In this document: positions 25,626 to 34,745 of the stretch, piece after piece
Numbering within the stretch: position 1 is the stretch's first letter
Layout: every line of letters begins with the position of its first letter
NCBI GenBank assembly: GCA_020026175.1
Contig: JAHHQV010000008.1
Location: forward strand, 1-59,569
Source: Phocaeicola sp.
GTDB lineage: Bacteria > Bacteroidota > Bacteroidia > Bacteroidales > Bacteroidaceae
DNA: 59,569 bases
Direction: 5' to 3'
Program-made: the position numbers and the translations under genes
The notes under the pieces: model-generated
Databases searched by the model: none
What the model was told of the DNA's origin: nothing
Seen by the model: the letters and a program-made list of their open reading frames with translations, nothing else

Positions 25626-28600
25626 TTATCTGTTAGATTTTATATCGTAAATGTATTTTCCCGATTCGGGATTGTTACAGTTCCTATTATAATAGAATTT
25701 TCCTAATTCAGGCATATTGTCTTTTATACTGTGCATTGCGTTGCTTAGATTCCCACAAAAAGCTCTGTACGAATTGATGTTCATCAGTTCACCTGCATTG
25801 TCTCTGTATATTGTCAGATAGTGGTTTAGCGGATGTGCATTGATTATCCGGTTTATGTCTGTAGCCAAATGCTTTGCTTCTATAGGCGAGATTCTGTCAA
25901 AAATGTTCGACATATTGAATATGATAAGTTCGGTGACTATAGAATGAGTATTCCAGAATTTGCTATCTACAGCTGCAATACGTGGGTAGAAACTGCATTT
26001 TACGATTCTATAGCTCTCGCTCTCTAATATACGTTCGGTTATATTTCTTATTTCTTCGGCAGGATATACCGAAAGATAATTCATGTCCGAGTTGCGTATG
26101 TTGCAGCACATGTCGGCAAAAGCAAGTCCTGAAGCTCCGCTCTCATAAGATATGTCGCAGAAAACAATCCTTCCCGAAACGTTCTTTATCGAGTTGCGCA
26201 GCCATCCTCCGTGAGCTTCGTACATTGCCATTGCTGCACTATAGTCTTTTCTCATCTGATAGAAAGAGTAGAGCAGAGCAATATCCTGTTCGTTCAGTCC
26301 GTCTGTCCTGTTTGAGATAAAGTTTAGATCACATCTGCCATATGACAGGATTTCTCTGATTCGGGCATCAGAAAGGTTTGCTGAAATTTTTCTCTCGGCC
26401 AATGGTTTCTCTATGAATTCATGAAATACACTTCTGAAGTTGTCCGGCAGAGAGTACGATTTTGTATCTTTGTCCCATCCTTTGATATATTCCGGTATAT
26501 CGAATTTCCCCATACAGAAGTCTTCGACATTTGTGTCTATATAGCCATTGTTCATACGTATGTATTCTATGAGCTTGTAGAATGTAATGTTTGCTCCGAG
26601 TATTTCCGGATTACCTGTCATAATCAGCTGCTTTCGTGCGCGTGTGATAGCCACATTCAGTTTTCTGTCTATTATAGAATCGTCTTCTATAAATGTATTT
26701 GAGGTAAGGAAATTCATCTGGCTGTAGTTTCTTACGGTGAAAGAGTATATTATTATGTCTCTTTGGCTACCCTGGTATCTTTCTACAGTATCTATAGATA
26801 TGTCAAGAAGTTCGGGTATTCCGAGAGATGCAATCTCTTTCCTTATCATAGCAATTTGATTTCTGTATGGCACTATGATTCCTACAGTCTTGTCGGTGTC
26901 AAACTTGTCTTTCGTAAGGTTGTACACTCTTTTTAGTATTGCTGCAATTATACGCGCTTCGTTTATATTCGCCTTTTCAGAGTATGAAGAATTGTTTTCG
27001 GCAGGAGCTGTAGCAGTAACGAATATCATTCTTCTTTTGCTTAGAAGCTTTTCGATATTGTCGGATACAATTGTTTTTGTAGAGTATGGCAATTCCTCCT
27101 CTTGATGAGGTAGCGGAATACACTCCAGCTGCTCTTTGCTATAGAAAGTATTATTGGGAAATTCTGCTATTGCAGGGTGCATTCTTCCTTGTTTGCGCAG
27201 TATGCTTTTCACATTACAGTCGCTTTGTCTGTAAAGTCTCTCAAAAAGAGAACATCTACAGTCGTTCAGCCCTATATTGTTTAATATAGGATCTGTTATT
27301 TTAGCATCCTCAGCATTTTGCAGTGCAATGGCAGGCAGCTGCTTATAGTCGCCTATAAGCACAAATTTGTCTATGGCATTCATGTTGCCGCTCCTTGCAG
27401 CAAGAATTCCAATTAGGTCTGGCTCAAGTATTTGTGAAGCTTCATCTATAATGGCCATTTCAAAGTGTTTTATGTCGAACAGATTGAGGCGGCTGTTTAT
27501 AGCAGTAGTTGTTCCTACAAATATTCTTGTCTTTGATATTCTTTCTTTTATATCTGTCAGCTTTATGCAGTCTTCCACCCTGTTCTTCATCAGAAAACCA
27601 GTGAATCTTTTGTCGCACGACATTTCATTTCCTATTCTGATGAACGGAACATTATCTGCAATCCCCGATTCAACCAGCATATTACATATTTCATCTACAG
27701 CTCTGTTTGTGTACGAAAGTAGCAGAATTGAGTTTTTTTCATCACTCATAGCTTCTTCCACCATAAATCTAAGGGCACACGAAGTCTTGCCTGTACCCGG
27801 AGGACCTACAAGCATAAAATAATCTTTGGCTTGTTTTTCTTTCAGTACCAGCTCGTCAAATCTTCCATACGAACCGTTTAGCTTTACAGATTCGTCGGTG
27901 AGGGGAGTTCTTGCCCCAAGCAGCAGTTCCTTTCTCTCATGTCTGGCAGAAAGTAATGAAAACAAGCTTCTTATCCCGGCATTCGAAGAAGAATCAGAAA
28001 AATCATGCTCTATGGCAAATAAATCATTTTCATTTCCTATTATATCTTTGTTCTGCTGTCCGTTTCTTAGTATTATAGAAACACTGTCATGTGATATGTC
28101 TATAATATTCCCTTTCATTAATATTTCTTTTCTTACATCGGGAACATCATTGTATGAATATAATATGACTATGTCTCCTTTTCTGAAATTAGGAAGGAAA
28201 TCCTCTCCCTGGATAGGGATATTGAGGTCGATGATGTCATATCCTTTACGTGGCGAACTCTTGCTCTTGTTTACAATGGTCAGTCCGGTAAGGATATTTC
28301 CGTTTTCAAGTTTCTCGTTCAATGGTATATTCCATAAACTGGCAAATCCTCTTGAAGAATCTTCGTTGCCACCGGTTTTTGCCAATAACGATTCTTTGGA
28401 TATGAATGTATAGAACCTTTGGAAATATGCCTTTTCAAGTGGTGTACAATGTTTCAGAGTTTGTATTACTCTATATAGTTCAGGCTCCTGAAAGTCATTC
28501 CATAGCTTGTTTGTCAGTTGTAGTTCATTAAGCAAGTCGGTATTTATATCTTCAGTTAGTTGTGATATATCTCCCTCGCTGAGCTTTATTTCATTTGTAA

Positions 28601-29918
28601 CGATAAGGTTTCTTAATTTTATGCTTTCTCTGAATAGTTTTTCCGAGAAATGTTCTATCATCAAGCCATCTGTATATTTGGAATAAAGCAGAAAAGTCTG
28701 CATGTTTTCCGTCTCTTTACCGAAATTTGCCATCAGCACACCTTGGTATAGCATCATCTGGATGAAGTGGTCTTCTTTGTGACGTTTGTTGAACTCATCT
28801 TTTTTGCCGGCCTTTTGTTCTATAAGTACCGAAAAATCTTTCTGAAGTAAGTCTACACGTCCTTGTAATCCTAACTTTTCGCATATGAACGATGCTTCCA
28901 GCAGAACCTTGTTTCTGTTGAATGACGGAATACTGTGTGGAAGAATATCGTTTACAAACGACCTGATGTTAATCATCTGTGCTTGTGCTATGGCATGAAA
29001 ATTGTCGGGTATATCGCAGGTGCAGAAATCAAGGGCAGATTGTGCGAAGAATTTTTTCAGGCTGCTGCTATAGTTCACAGGGTCATTGCTCCTTTCGTTT
29101 ACGAAATCATCAAGCATTTGTCCTGCCAGATTACCTATCAGTATATGATGTGTATTTACTTTTGGTTTTATTCTATTGATAAAATAGTTGTAAGGGTGAT
29201 GTCCGTATTCTCTGAAGCAAACGGCAAGTGAACTTATGTCTATCAGATAATCAGGATTTAGTATGATTTGGCGTGGGATATAATGATTCTCTTCATCCAC
29301 CTTTATGTCAAGCAGATTTATCTGCATGTTTTCCTGTAAGATGTCGTTCAGATATAGTAAATCTCCATTATATCCACCTTTGGCATAATTGATGACAATC
29401 ATTGGTTCATCATCGCTGTCGGTCGAAGCGAATATAAGATTTTCATTCCAGCTGTTTACAGAAGCTCTTAAATATTGTATGTTTGACAGATGAGTGCCGC
29501 GATAAGGTCTGTTTGAATGAGGCATTTCCGGAATGAAGCTTGCCGGTATATCTTCGTCAAATCCAAGAGAAATAAATCTTACTATTGCTCTTAAATCATA
29601 CAGATATTCGTTTACGTCTGGCTGGAAGTTGTCGTCCATTGCCGAGTTAGAGTTACGTCTCATTGTCTGTATTGCATATCTGTCTGATGGATTCATTTTC
29701 TTTTCCTTGCAGATGAAGTCGAGTCTTGAAAACAGATTGGCAAACGATGCGGTAACCCCTGCTGTCAGTTCGTAGCATGCTCGTTCAAGCACCTTTTTCA
29801 GCATGATATATTTAGCCCGCAGATTATCCGGAGATACTGCGGGCTGTTTGTGTATTGTTTCTATACGTTGGAAAAAGTCGAAAGGTTGTATTTCTATATG
29901 TTCCGGCTTATTTTGCAT
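25626..29918 (-). CDS. Dna2-like nuclease-helicase (PD-(D/E)XK + SF1 helicase) with unassigned C-terminal domain
   Basis: 1430 aa from the ATG at 29918. The frame opens at 29972, but that start would overlap the upstream lipoprotein gene by 65 nt. Order of parts: an N-terminal region with no match I recognise; a RecB/Dna2-type nuclease motif near 352-370 (LGLQGRVDLL then LIEQKAG, that is D...ExK); SF1B helicase with Walker A VGPPGTGKT near 704, Walker B IIDEASQ near 822, GDYKQLPAI, VERYQGSQRD near 1043 and NVAITRARKQL near 1086; then about 330 aa with no recognised domain, containing FCDISYESGASGLAFADMC. The layout is that of a Dna2/NAM7-type DNA-processing enzyme. Repair or phage defence are both possible; no defence partner is adjacent. 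Confidence 0.85.
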   Translation of the reverse strand: MQNKPEHIEIQPFDFFQRIETIHKQPAVSPDNLRAKYIMLKKVLERACYELTAGVTASFANLFSRLDFICKEKKMNPSDRYAIQTMRRNSNSAMDDNFQPDVNEYLYDLRAIVRFISLGFDEDIPASFIPEMPHSNRPYRGTHLSNIQYLRASVNSWNENLIFASTDSDDEPMIVINYAKGGYNGDLLYLNDILQENMQINLLDIKVDEENHYIPRQIILNPDYLIDISSLAVCFREYGHHPYNYFINRIKPKVNTHHILIGNLAGQMLDDFVNERSNDPVNYSSSLKKFFAQSALDFCTCDIPDNFHAIAQAQMINIRSFVNDILPHSIPSFNRNKVLLEASFICEKLGLQGRVDLLQKDFSVLIEQKAGKKDEFNKRHKEDHFIQMMLYQGVLMANFGKETENMQTFLLYSKYTDGLMIEHFSEKLFRESIKLRNLIVTNEIKLSEGDISQLTEDINTDLLNELQLTNKLWNDFQEPELYRVIQTLKHCTPLEKAYFQRFYTFISKESLLAKTGGNEDSSRGFASLWNIPLNEKLENGNILTGLTIVNKSKSSPRKGYDIIDLNIPIQGEDFLPNFRKGDIVILYSYNDVPDVRKEILMKGNIIDISHDSVSIILRNGQQNKDIIGNENDLFAIEHDFSDSSSNAGIRSLFSLLSARHERKELLLGARTPLTDESVKLNGSYGRFDELVLKEKQAKDYFMLVGPPGTGKTSCALRFMVEEAMSDEKNSILLLSYTNRAVDEICNMLVESGIADNVPFIRIGNEMSCDKRFTGFLMKNRVEDCIKLTDIKERISKTRIFVGTTTAINSRLNLFDIKHFEMAIIDEASQILEPDLIGILAARSGNMNAIDKFVLIGDYKQLPAIALQNAEDAKITDPILNNIGLNDCRCSLFERLYRQSDCNVKSILRKQGRMHPAIAEFPNNTFYSKEQLECIPLPHQEEELPYSTKTIVSDNIEKLLSKRRMIFVTATAPAENNSSYSEKANINEARIIAAILKRVYNLTKDKFDTDKTVGIIVPYRNQIAMIRKEIASLGIPELLDISIDTVERYQGSQRDIIIYSFTVRNYSQMNFLTSNTFIEDDSIIDRKLNVAITRARKQLIMTGNPEILGANITFYKLIEYIRMNNGYIDTNVEDFCMGKFDIPEYIKGWDKDTKSYSLPDNFRSVFHEFIEKPLAERKISANLSDARIREILSYGRCDLNFISNRTDGLNEQDIALLYSFYQMRKDYSAAMAMYEAHGGWLRNSIKNVSGRIVFCDISYESGASGLAFADMCCNIRNSDMNYLSVYPAEEIRNITERILESESYRIVKCSFYPRIAAVDSKFWNTHSIVTELIIFNMSNIFDRISPIEAKHLATDINRIINAHPLNHYLTIYRDNAGELMNINSYRAFCGNLSNAMHSIKDNMPELGKFYYNRNCNNPESGKYIYDIKSNR

Positions 29919-30738
29919 TGCTTGTGGTTTCTTTTGTTGTTGAGAGTATATATTCAATATATGCTTTTTCAAGTTTGTTTTGATAGTTCCATTTCAATTC
30001 TTCAGTAAAGTCTTGTGACAATACAATCTCTGTCTTGTCTTCTGTCTTCCTTTCAGACAATAGTAAAACATAGGTTGGCGTACCTTGGTTTATAGACTCA
30101 TATACATTGAATTGTTCTATTTTGTTTCCTTCTGTATCAAAGTGTGGCTTTTCTTGAGAAAAGAAATAAGTAGAGCTTTCATTGTTGGTCTCTGTACGGT
30201 TTATGGTGAGTTCGCCGCTGTCAAAATTTTTGTTGCTGTAGTGGAAATTAAATCTGCCACCAATACCTACTATTGCTTTTCTATACAGAGATTCTTCTAT
30301 TTGCTTTATTTCATTTCTGGTAAGTTCTCCACCGTCTGCCGTTGCTTTTATTTCTTTTACAGAATACAGCTTGTCCAGATTCTTGACTTGTATTATGAAT
30401 CTGGCAGAATTTTTCTCCACATCGCTTATATATAAAAAACACTCTCCATCCGATATAGGTTTTAATGTGAGGATGTTTTTGATGGTGGTGTAATTGTCTT
30501 CAATACAGATATTATCATCATCTGATTTTATTTCGGTATTATATTTGCCGTTTCCACCTTTTATGTTGAACTGTTTACCATCGGTAAACTTTATAAGTGA
30601 TACAGTGTCATTGTTATAATAAGAAGTCTTTCCGTCAAGGCTTACCAGAGTAATTGGCATATAACTGTCTCCACAAGAAGAGATGACAGATAAAAATGCA
30701 GTAAATGAGATAAAAGCAATAATATTTTTCAGTTTCAT
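29908..30738 (-). CDS. Lipoprotein of unknown function
   Basis: 276 aa from the ATG at 30738. The frame is open to 30807, but the -7 element at 30772-30779 lies inside that extension. The signal peptide IIAFISFTAFLSVISSCG carries a lipobox with Cys after SS. The mature part starts with Ig-like strands (MPITLVSLDGKTSYYNNDTVSLIKFTDGKQFNIKGGNGKY), a common opening of Bacteroidales surface lipoproteins. The rest is not recognised. The 3' end overlaps the nuclease-helicase start by 11 nt, so the two are translationally adjacent although their cell locations differ. Confidence 0.75.
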   Translation of the reverse strand: MKLKNIIAFISFTAFLSVISSCGDSYMPITLVSLDGKTSYYNNDTVSLIKFTDGKQFNIKGGNGKYNTEIKSDDDNICIEDNYTTIKNILTLKPISDGECFLYISDVEKNSARFIIQVKNLDKLYSVKEIKATADGGELTRNEIKQIEESLYRKAIVGIGGRFNFHYSNKNFDSGELTINRTETNNESSTYFFSQEKPHFDTEGNKIEQFNVYESINQGTPTYVLLLSERKTEDKTEIVLSQDFTEELKWNYQNKLEKAYIEYILSTTKETTSNAK

Positions 30739-30771
30739 ATTGTGTGTATTTAAAATGTATATTGTCAGGTA

Positions 30772-30779
30772 CAAATATA
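30772..30779 (-). promoter_or_regulatory. -7 promoter element for lipoprotein/nuclease-helicase unit
   Basis: The minus strand reads TATATTTG, 34 nt upstream of the lipoprotein ATG. It lies just past the stop of the HAD gene, so this pair has its own promoter. Confidence 0.55.
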
Positions 30780-30790
30780 GTAAAATAAAA

Positions 30791-31435
30791 TCAAATGATA
30801 ACATCAAGGCTGCTGCCTATCAATACATGTGGATAGACTTCCAGTTCTTCGCGTGTAGTCATTCCGTGCAAGACACCGGCAAAATCAACTTGTGCTGTCA
30901 TGGCTGTTTCAGCATCTACAGTACTGTCTCCTATATACAATACATTGTCTTTTTCCATTCCCAGCCTTTCCATTGCCAGATTCAGTCCTTCTGGTGACGG
31001 TTTGGCTTCATGCACATCTTCTCCACCTATAATTATATCCAGAAAGTTTTCAGGCAGTTCTTTGCTTAGGAGTTCCATAATCCTGTATCTGTATTTGGTA
31101 GAGACTATGCCAACAAGCGCTCCTTTCTCTTTCAGTTGTTTCAGCACCTTTATGGTTTCAGGAAAAAGAAAAGTATTGGCAGTCATTATTTTGTCAGCCT
31201 GTGCTATATATTCTTTACGATATTCAGCAAGAGTCTCGTTGTCTGTTATGCCTGTCATGATAGAGAATGACTGTTCAAGAGTCTTTCCTATTGTCCTTTT
31301 TATTCCCTCGTCAGAAATGCCATGATGTCCATGTCTTTCAAGTATGCTTCTATAACACATCACTATACCTTTTGACGAGTCGGCCAGCGTATAGTCGAAA
31401 TCAAATAAATATGCTTTGTAACTTTTTTCTGTCAT
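30791..31435 (-). CDS. HAD family hydrolase (phosphoglycolate phosphatase-like)
   Basis: 214 aa. Motif I is FDFDYTLADS with nucleophile Asp12 and acid Asp14; the usual DGT is DYT here, accepted in this subfamily. Motif II is VGIVSTKYRYR, the motif III Lys is in HEAKPSPEG, and motif IV is VLYIGDSTVDAETA. A helical cap lies between motifs I and II, giving subfamily IA, near Gph/PpaX. The substrate is unknown. It has its own -7 element at 31459-31466. Confidence 0.9.
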   Translation of the reverse strand: MTEKSYKAYLFDFDYTLADSSKGIVMCYRSILERHGHHGISDEGIKRTIGKTLEQSFSIMTGITDNETLAEYRKEYIAQADKIMTANTFLFPETIKVLKQLKEKGALVGIVSTKYRYRIMELLSKELPENFLDIIIGGEDVHEAKPSPEGLNLAMERLGMEKDNVLYIGDSTVDAETAMTAQVDFAGVLHGMTTREELEVYPHVLIGSSLDVII

Positions 31436-31458
31436 ATTATATAGTTTTTTTGATGATA

Positions 31459-31466
31459 CAAAGGTA
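31459..31466 (-). promoter_or_regulatory. -7 promoter element for HAD hydrolase
   Basis: The minus strand reads TACCTTTG, 24 nt upstream of the start codon at 31435. Confidence 0.55.
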
Positions 31467-31594
31467 TAATAATAACCCGATTAATTCATTACAAATAATA
31501 GTTTTAGTGTCCGGATATTTGTCGATTTATAACGAAGTGTGTTTTTTTTACAACCTTTGTATGTTTCTGCCTTTAAGTTTTCCATGTTTTTTAG

Positions 31595-31602
31595 TACTTT
31601 TG
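31595..31602 (+). promoter_or_regulatory. -7 promoter element for PurF-like gene
   Basis: TACTTTTG, 34 nt before the ATG at 31636. Confidence 0.55.
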
Positions 31603-31635
31603 TCGCACTTAATTTAATTTAATTATTAAAAAACA

Positions 31636-33042
31636 ATGGGAGGTTTTTTTGGAACAGTCTCTAAGGCTGAATGTGTGACCGATTTATTTTACGGTACAGA
31701 CTACAATTCTCACTTAGGAACAAAACGCGCCGGTATGGCTACTTATGCATCCGGTGAAGGTTTTATGCGTTCTATTCATAGTTTGGAAAGTTCTTATTTC
31801 CGTACTAAATTCGAATCAGAATTACTTAAGTTCAAAGGTAATGCAGGTATCGGAGTCATAAGCGATACTGATCCTCAGCCAATCATGTTTAATTCGCATC
31901 TTGGAAAGTTCGCAATTGTCACAGTTGCTAAAATCAATAATGACGAAGAACTTGTCAGTGAACTGCTGGAGTCGAACATGCATTTGTCTGAAATGAGTAT
32001 GGGTAAAGTCAATCCAACCGAACTCATATCATTACTTCTTATTCAAGGAAAGGATTTTGTTTCTGGTATAGAGAATGTCTTTGATAAGATAAAAGGTTCT
32101 TGCTCTATGCTTATCCTTACCGAAGACGGCATTATTGTAGCTCGTGATAAATGGGGGCGTACTCCTATCGTGATAGGCAAGAAGGAAGGTGCCTATGCTG
32201 CAACAAGCGAATCAAGCAGTCTTCCTAATCTGGATTTCGAGATAGACAGATATGTTGGTCCAGGTGAAATAATCCGTATGCGTGCTGATAGCCTTGAACA
32301 GTTGAGAAAACCTAATGAACAGATGCAGATATGTTCGTTCTTGTGGGTTTACTATGGATTCCCTGTTTCATGTTATGAAGGCAAGAATGTAGAAGAGGTT
32401 CGTTTCACTTCGGGATATAAGATGGGGCAGACAGACGATTCTGACGTGGATTGTGCTTGTGGTATACCTGATTCGGGTGTAGGTATGGCTTTAGGATATG
32501 CAGAAGGCAAGGGCATACCATATCATCGTGCCATAGCCAAGTACACTCCTACATGGCCGCGTAGCTTTACTCCAAGCAATCAGAATTTACGCTCTCTTGT
32601 GGCAAAAATGAAACTTATACCTAACCGTTCTATGCTGCAAGGCAAACGCCTGTTGTTCTGTGACGACTCTATAGTACGTGGAACCCAGCTTCGTGACAAT
32701 GTAAACATCCTTTATGATTATGGAGCAAAAGAAGTACACATGCGTATTGCATGTCCTCCACTTATATATGGATGTCCATTTCTTGGATTCACTTCTTCAA
32801 AGAGTGACATGGAGCTTATCACACGTCGTATAATAAAGGAGATAGAAGGTGATGAAAATGCCAAACTTGATAAGTATGCCACTACCGGTTCTCCTGAATA
32901 CAACGAGCTGGTAGAACGTATCCGCGCACGTTTTGGATTGTCTTCATTGAAGTTTAACACACTCGAAACACTGATAGAAGCCATAGGATTGCCTAAGTGT
33001 AAGGTATGTACTCACTGCTTCGATGGTTCCAGCCGTTTCTGA
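31636..33042 (+). CDS. Amidophosphoribosyltransferase-like protein lacking the catalytic cysteine
   Basis: 468 aa, PurF architecture: N-terminal class II glutaminase-like domain (about 1-230) and C-terminal phosphoribosyltransferase domain with PRPP loop LLFCDDSIVRGTQLRD at about 338-353. Canonical PurF starts with Met-Cys-Gly-(I/V), where Cys becomes the N-terminal nucleophile. Here the start is M-G-G-F-F-G, and no upstream in-frame start offers a Cys. Glutamine hydrolysis is therefore not expected. PRPP chemistry with free ammonia, or another role, remains possible. A C-terminal CKVCTHC could bind metal. I recall the same MGGFFG form in other Bacteroides, so it is a conserved paralogue rather than a sequencing error. 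Confidence 0.88.
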   Translation: MGGFFGTVSKAECVTDLFYGTDYNSHLGTKRAGMATYASGEGFMRSIHSLESSYFRTKFESELLKFKGNAGIGVISDTDPQPIMFNSHLGKFAIVTVAKINNDEELVSELLESNMHLSEMSMGKVNPTELISLLLIQGKDFVSGIENVFDKIKGSCSMLILTEDGIIVARDKWGRTPIVIGKKEGAYAATSESSSLPNLDFEIDRYVGPGEIIRMRADSLEQLRKPNEQMQICSFLWVYYGFPVSCYEGKNVEEVRFTSGYKMGQTDDSDVDCACGIPDSGVGMALGYAEGKGIPYHRAIAKYTPTWPRSFTPSNQNLRSLVAKMKLIPNRSMLQGKRLLFCDDSIVRGTQLRDNVNILYDYGAKEVHMRIACPPLIYGCPFLGFTSSKSDMELITRRIIKEIEGDENAKLDKYATTGSPEYNELVERIRARFGLSSLKFNTLETLIEAIGLPKCKVCTHCFDGSSRF

Positions 33043-33070
33043 TGCAGATACTGATACACCAATGATATAA

Positions 33071-33121
33071 AAATCCCATGCATTAAAAGTTGCAGACAAC
33101 TGAATGCATGGGATTTTTTTT
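33071..33121. terminator. Terminator between PurF-like and BamA-like genes
   Basis: AAATCCCATGCATT (33071-33084) pairs with AATGCATGGGATTT (33103-33116), 18-nt loop, then a T-run reaching the stop of the convergent gene. It likely serves both genes. Confidence 0.88.
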
Positions 33122-34350
33122 TAGAATGCTTCTGTCATATTAAAATAGAACAAGTTCTGCTTGTTTATGAAGTCTCGTCCCAAGTCAAGTCTTACGTTCA
33201 TTCGTGGCTGTACTTCCACTCTTAGCCCTACACCGACGTTGGGCAACACACCTTCTATTTTAAAAGGATCGGGTCCCATAAATCCTGCTCCTCCCCATGC
33301 TACGTATCCAAGGCGGTTGAGTATCTTCTTAAACCAATTGCTCTTGTCTGTATTAAACATCTGTCTGTATTCAAATATGGCAACGTGCGATGTCTTGTCG
33401 CGGAATTGCCCCATGTAGTATCCTCTCAGGTCGAAAGGTGTGCCGCTAAGTATATATTTGTTCAGAGGAATACTTTTGCCCAGCACATTTTTAGACTGTG
33501 CAGTCCATGCAAGCACTTTTCTTTTGCCTACCGACTTATATTGGCGATAGTCAAATTCTATTCTATAATAGTTGTTGTCGCTGCCGAACCATTTTTCATA
33601 AGCCATAGCCTTGAAGTCAAAGTAGATTCCTTTATACGCATTGGCAGGAACATCTCTTGTGTCATAGCTTGCCATGACACCTATTCCCGAACTGAAATTC
33701 TTGTATCCGTTTTCCGTACCTCCGGCATTGATGTATGATACGTCGTTTGCAATACCGGCTGCAATATCTTTCATGTTATCATAGTTCAGGTCTATCTGCG
33801 GTCCTATAAAGAAGTCGCTGTCTTTTATTCTGAACAGAAACCATGGGTTGATTTGCACTCCGCTATATTTATACTGACTGCTTTCTTTACCTCTTTCAAA
33901 ATTCTTGTTGGTCTCGTATCCTATACCATAATAGTTTTCCTTTATGTTTTTGTAAAGGAACTGTCCGAAAATTCTGAATTTGTCGTCTTTGAAAAACAGT
34001 TGAGGCTTAACGAGTACACTCAATCCGCCGTTTGACATTACTGCTATGCTGCCAGGAATTATAGAACGTTTCATGGTAGAGTCTTGAGGATTCATGCTGA
34101 AAGTGACAAGCGCGCTTCCTCCAACCAAAAATCCAAAGTCGGGCGAATAGCTTGGCCCTCCCAATATATTATAATGTACATTTCTTTTTTTTCTTGTTTT
34201 TTTCTTCGAGTCATCTTTGGCTTTCCCATATTTATCCATAAAAGTGGAATCATTGTTTGAGAAAGAGATGTTTTGTGCAGAATATGGATCTTGAGAATAA
34301 ATATTCATGATGCACACTAAGAATAGTAGTAAAGATAAAATTTTCTTCAT
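33121..34350 (-). CDS. BamA/TamA-family (D15-like) outer-membrane beta-barrel protein
   Basis: 409 aa from the ATG at 34350. The frame opens at 34380, but the -7 element (34378-34385) overlaps that start. Signal peptide ILSLLLFLVCIMNIYS. After a charged linker (KDDSKKKTRKKRN), alternating aromatic strands build a barrel. ANAYKGIYFDFKAM, LRGYYMGQFRDKTSHVAIFEYRQMF and VGLRVEVQPRMNVRLDLGRDF are typical of the Omp85 C-terminal barrel, with the conserved RGY loop. No POTRA domain precedes it, so it is a barrel-only member of unknown substrate. Confidence 0.85.
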   Translation of the reverse strand: MKKILSLLLFLVCIMNIYSQDPYSAQNISFSNNDSTFMDKYGKAKDDSKKKTRKKRNVHYNILGGPSYSPDFGFLVGGSALVTFSMNPQDSTMKRSIIPGSIAVMSNGGLSVLVKPQLFFKDDKFRIFGQFLYKNIKENYYGIGYETNKNFERGKESSQYKYSGVQINPWFLFRIKDSDFFIGPQIDLNYDNMKDIAAGIANDVSYINAGGTENGYKNFSSGIGVMASYDTRDVPANAYKGIYFDFKAMAYEKWFGSDNNYYRIEFDYRQYKSVGKRKVLAWTAQSKNVLGKSIPLNKYILSGTPFDLRGYYMGQFRDKTSHVAIFEYRQMFNTDKSNWFKKILNRLGYVAWGGAGFMGPDPFKIEGVLPNVGVGLRVEVQPRMNVRLDLGRDFINKQNLFYFNMTEAF

Positions 34351-34377
34351 TGCTGTTTCATTCATTGATGTTCGTGG

Positions 34378-34385
34378 CAAAGTTA
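34378..34385 (-). promoter_or_regulatory. -7 promoter element for BamA-like gene
   Basis: The minus strand reads TAACTTTG, 28 nt upstream of the chosen start. Confidence 0.55.
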
Positions 34386-34481
34386 TGAATTATAGTTGAT
34401 AACTTCATGCTAAGTTAATAACACTTTGTGGTTTTTAGTACATATTCAGTACTTTTCAATTTAAGGTAATAAATTGTAATT

Positions 34482-34544
34482 AAAACGCCTAGGCGTTCGT
34501 GTAAAAACGCTTAGTCGTTTTATTTAAAGCGCCTAGGCGTTTTT
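34482..34544. repeat. AACGCC-type palindrome cluster (copy B of the dispersed repeat)
   Basis: First a perfect 14-bp palindrome AACGCCTAGGCGTT (34484-34497). Then a 17-bp arm AAACGCTTAGTCGTTTT (34505-34521) pairs with AAAGCGCCTAGGCGTTT (34526-34542) with one mismatch and two G-T pairs. It is built from the same unit as 3671-3752. It lies upstream of the BamA-like gene's promoter, outside any gene. Confidence 0.8.
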
Positions 34545-34629
34545 AAAAGTGTTGTCGGGTGCCTGTACGAAATCTGAAGTGTAGCCGAATGACTGACAGT
34601 GTTTTCCTAATATTGAATCAATTACTTTG

Positions 34630-34656
34630 GATAAAAGAGTATCAAATTGCTCCATG
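34630..34656 (+). repeat. 27-bp direct repeat, left copy
   Basis: It starts GATAAAAGAG and ends CTCCATG. 25 of 27 bases equal 38422-38448. It contains a small stem (GAGTA/TGCTC around TCAAAT). It lies on one side of the ATPase plus truncated-helicase segment. Confidence 0.75.
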
Positions 34657-34714
34657 ATGGAAAATATCCCGCCAAAAGGTGTAATTTGTTCGGATTTTAC
34701 TATGAAATAAAATA

Positions 34715-34745
34715 GCCCGAAGCCTGTGTTAAAAAGGCTCCGGGC
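34715..34745 (-). terminator. Hairpin downstream of the AAA ATPase gene
   Basis: GCCCGAAGCCT (34715-34725) pairs with AGGCTCCGGGC (34735-34745), 11 positions with one mismatch, and a 9-nt loop. The minus-strand tail reads TATTTTATTTC. It lies 64 nt past the stop and is probably the terminator. Confidence 0.75.
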
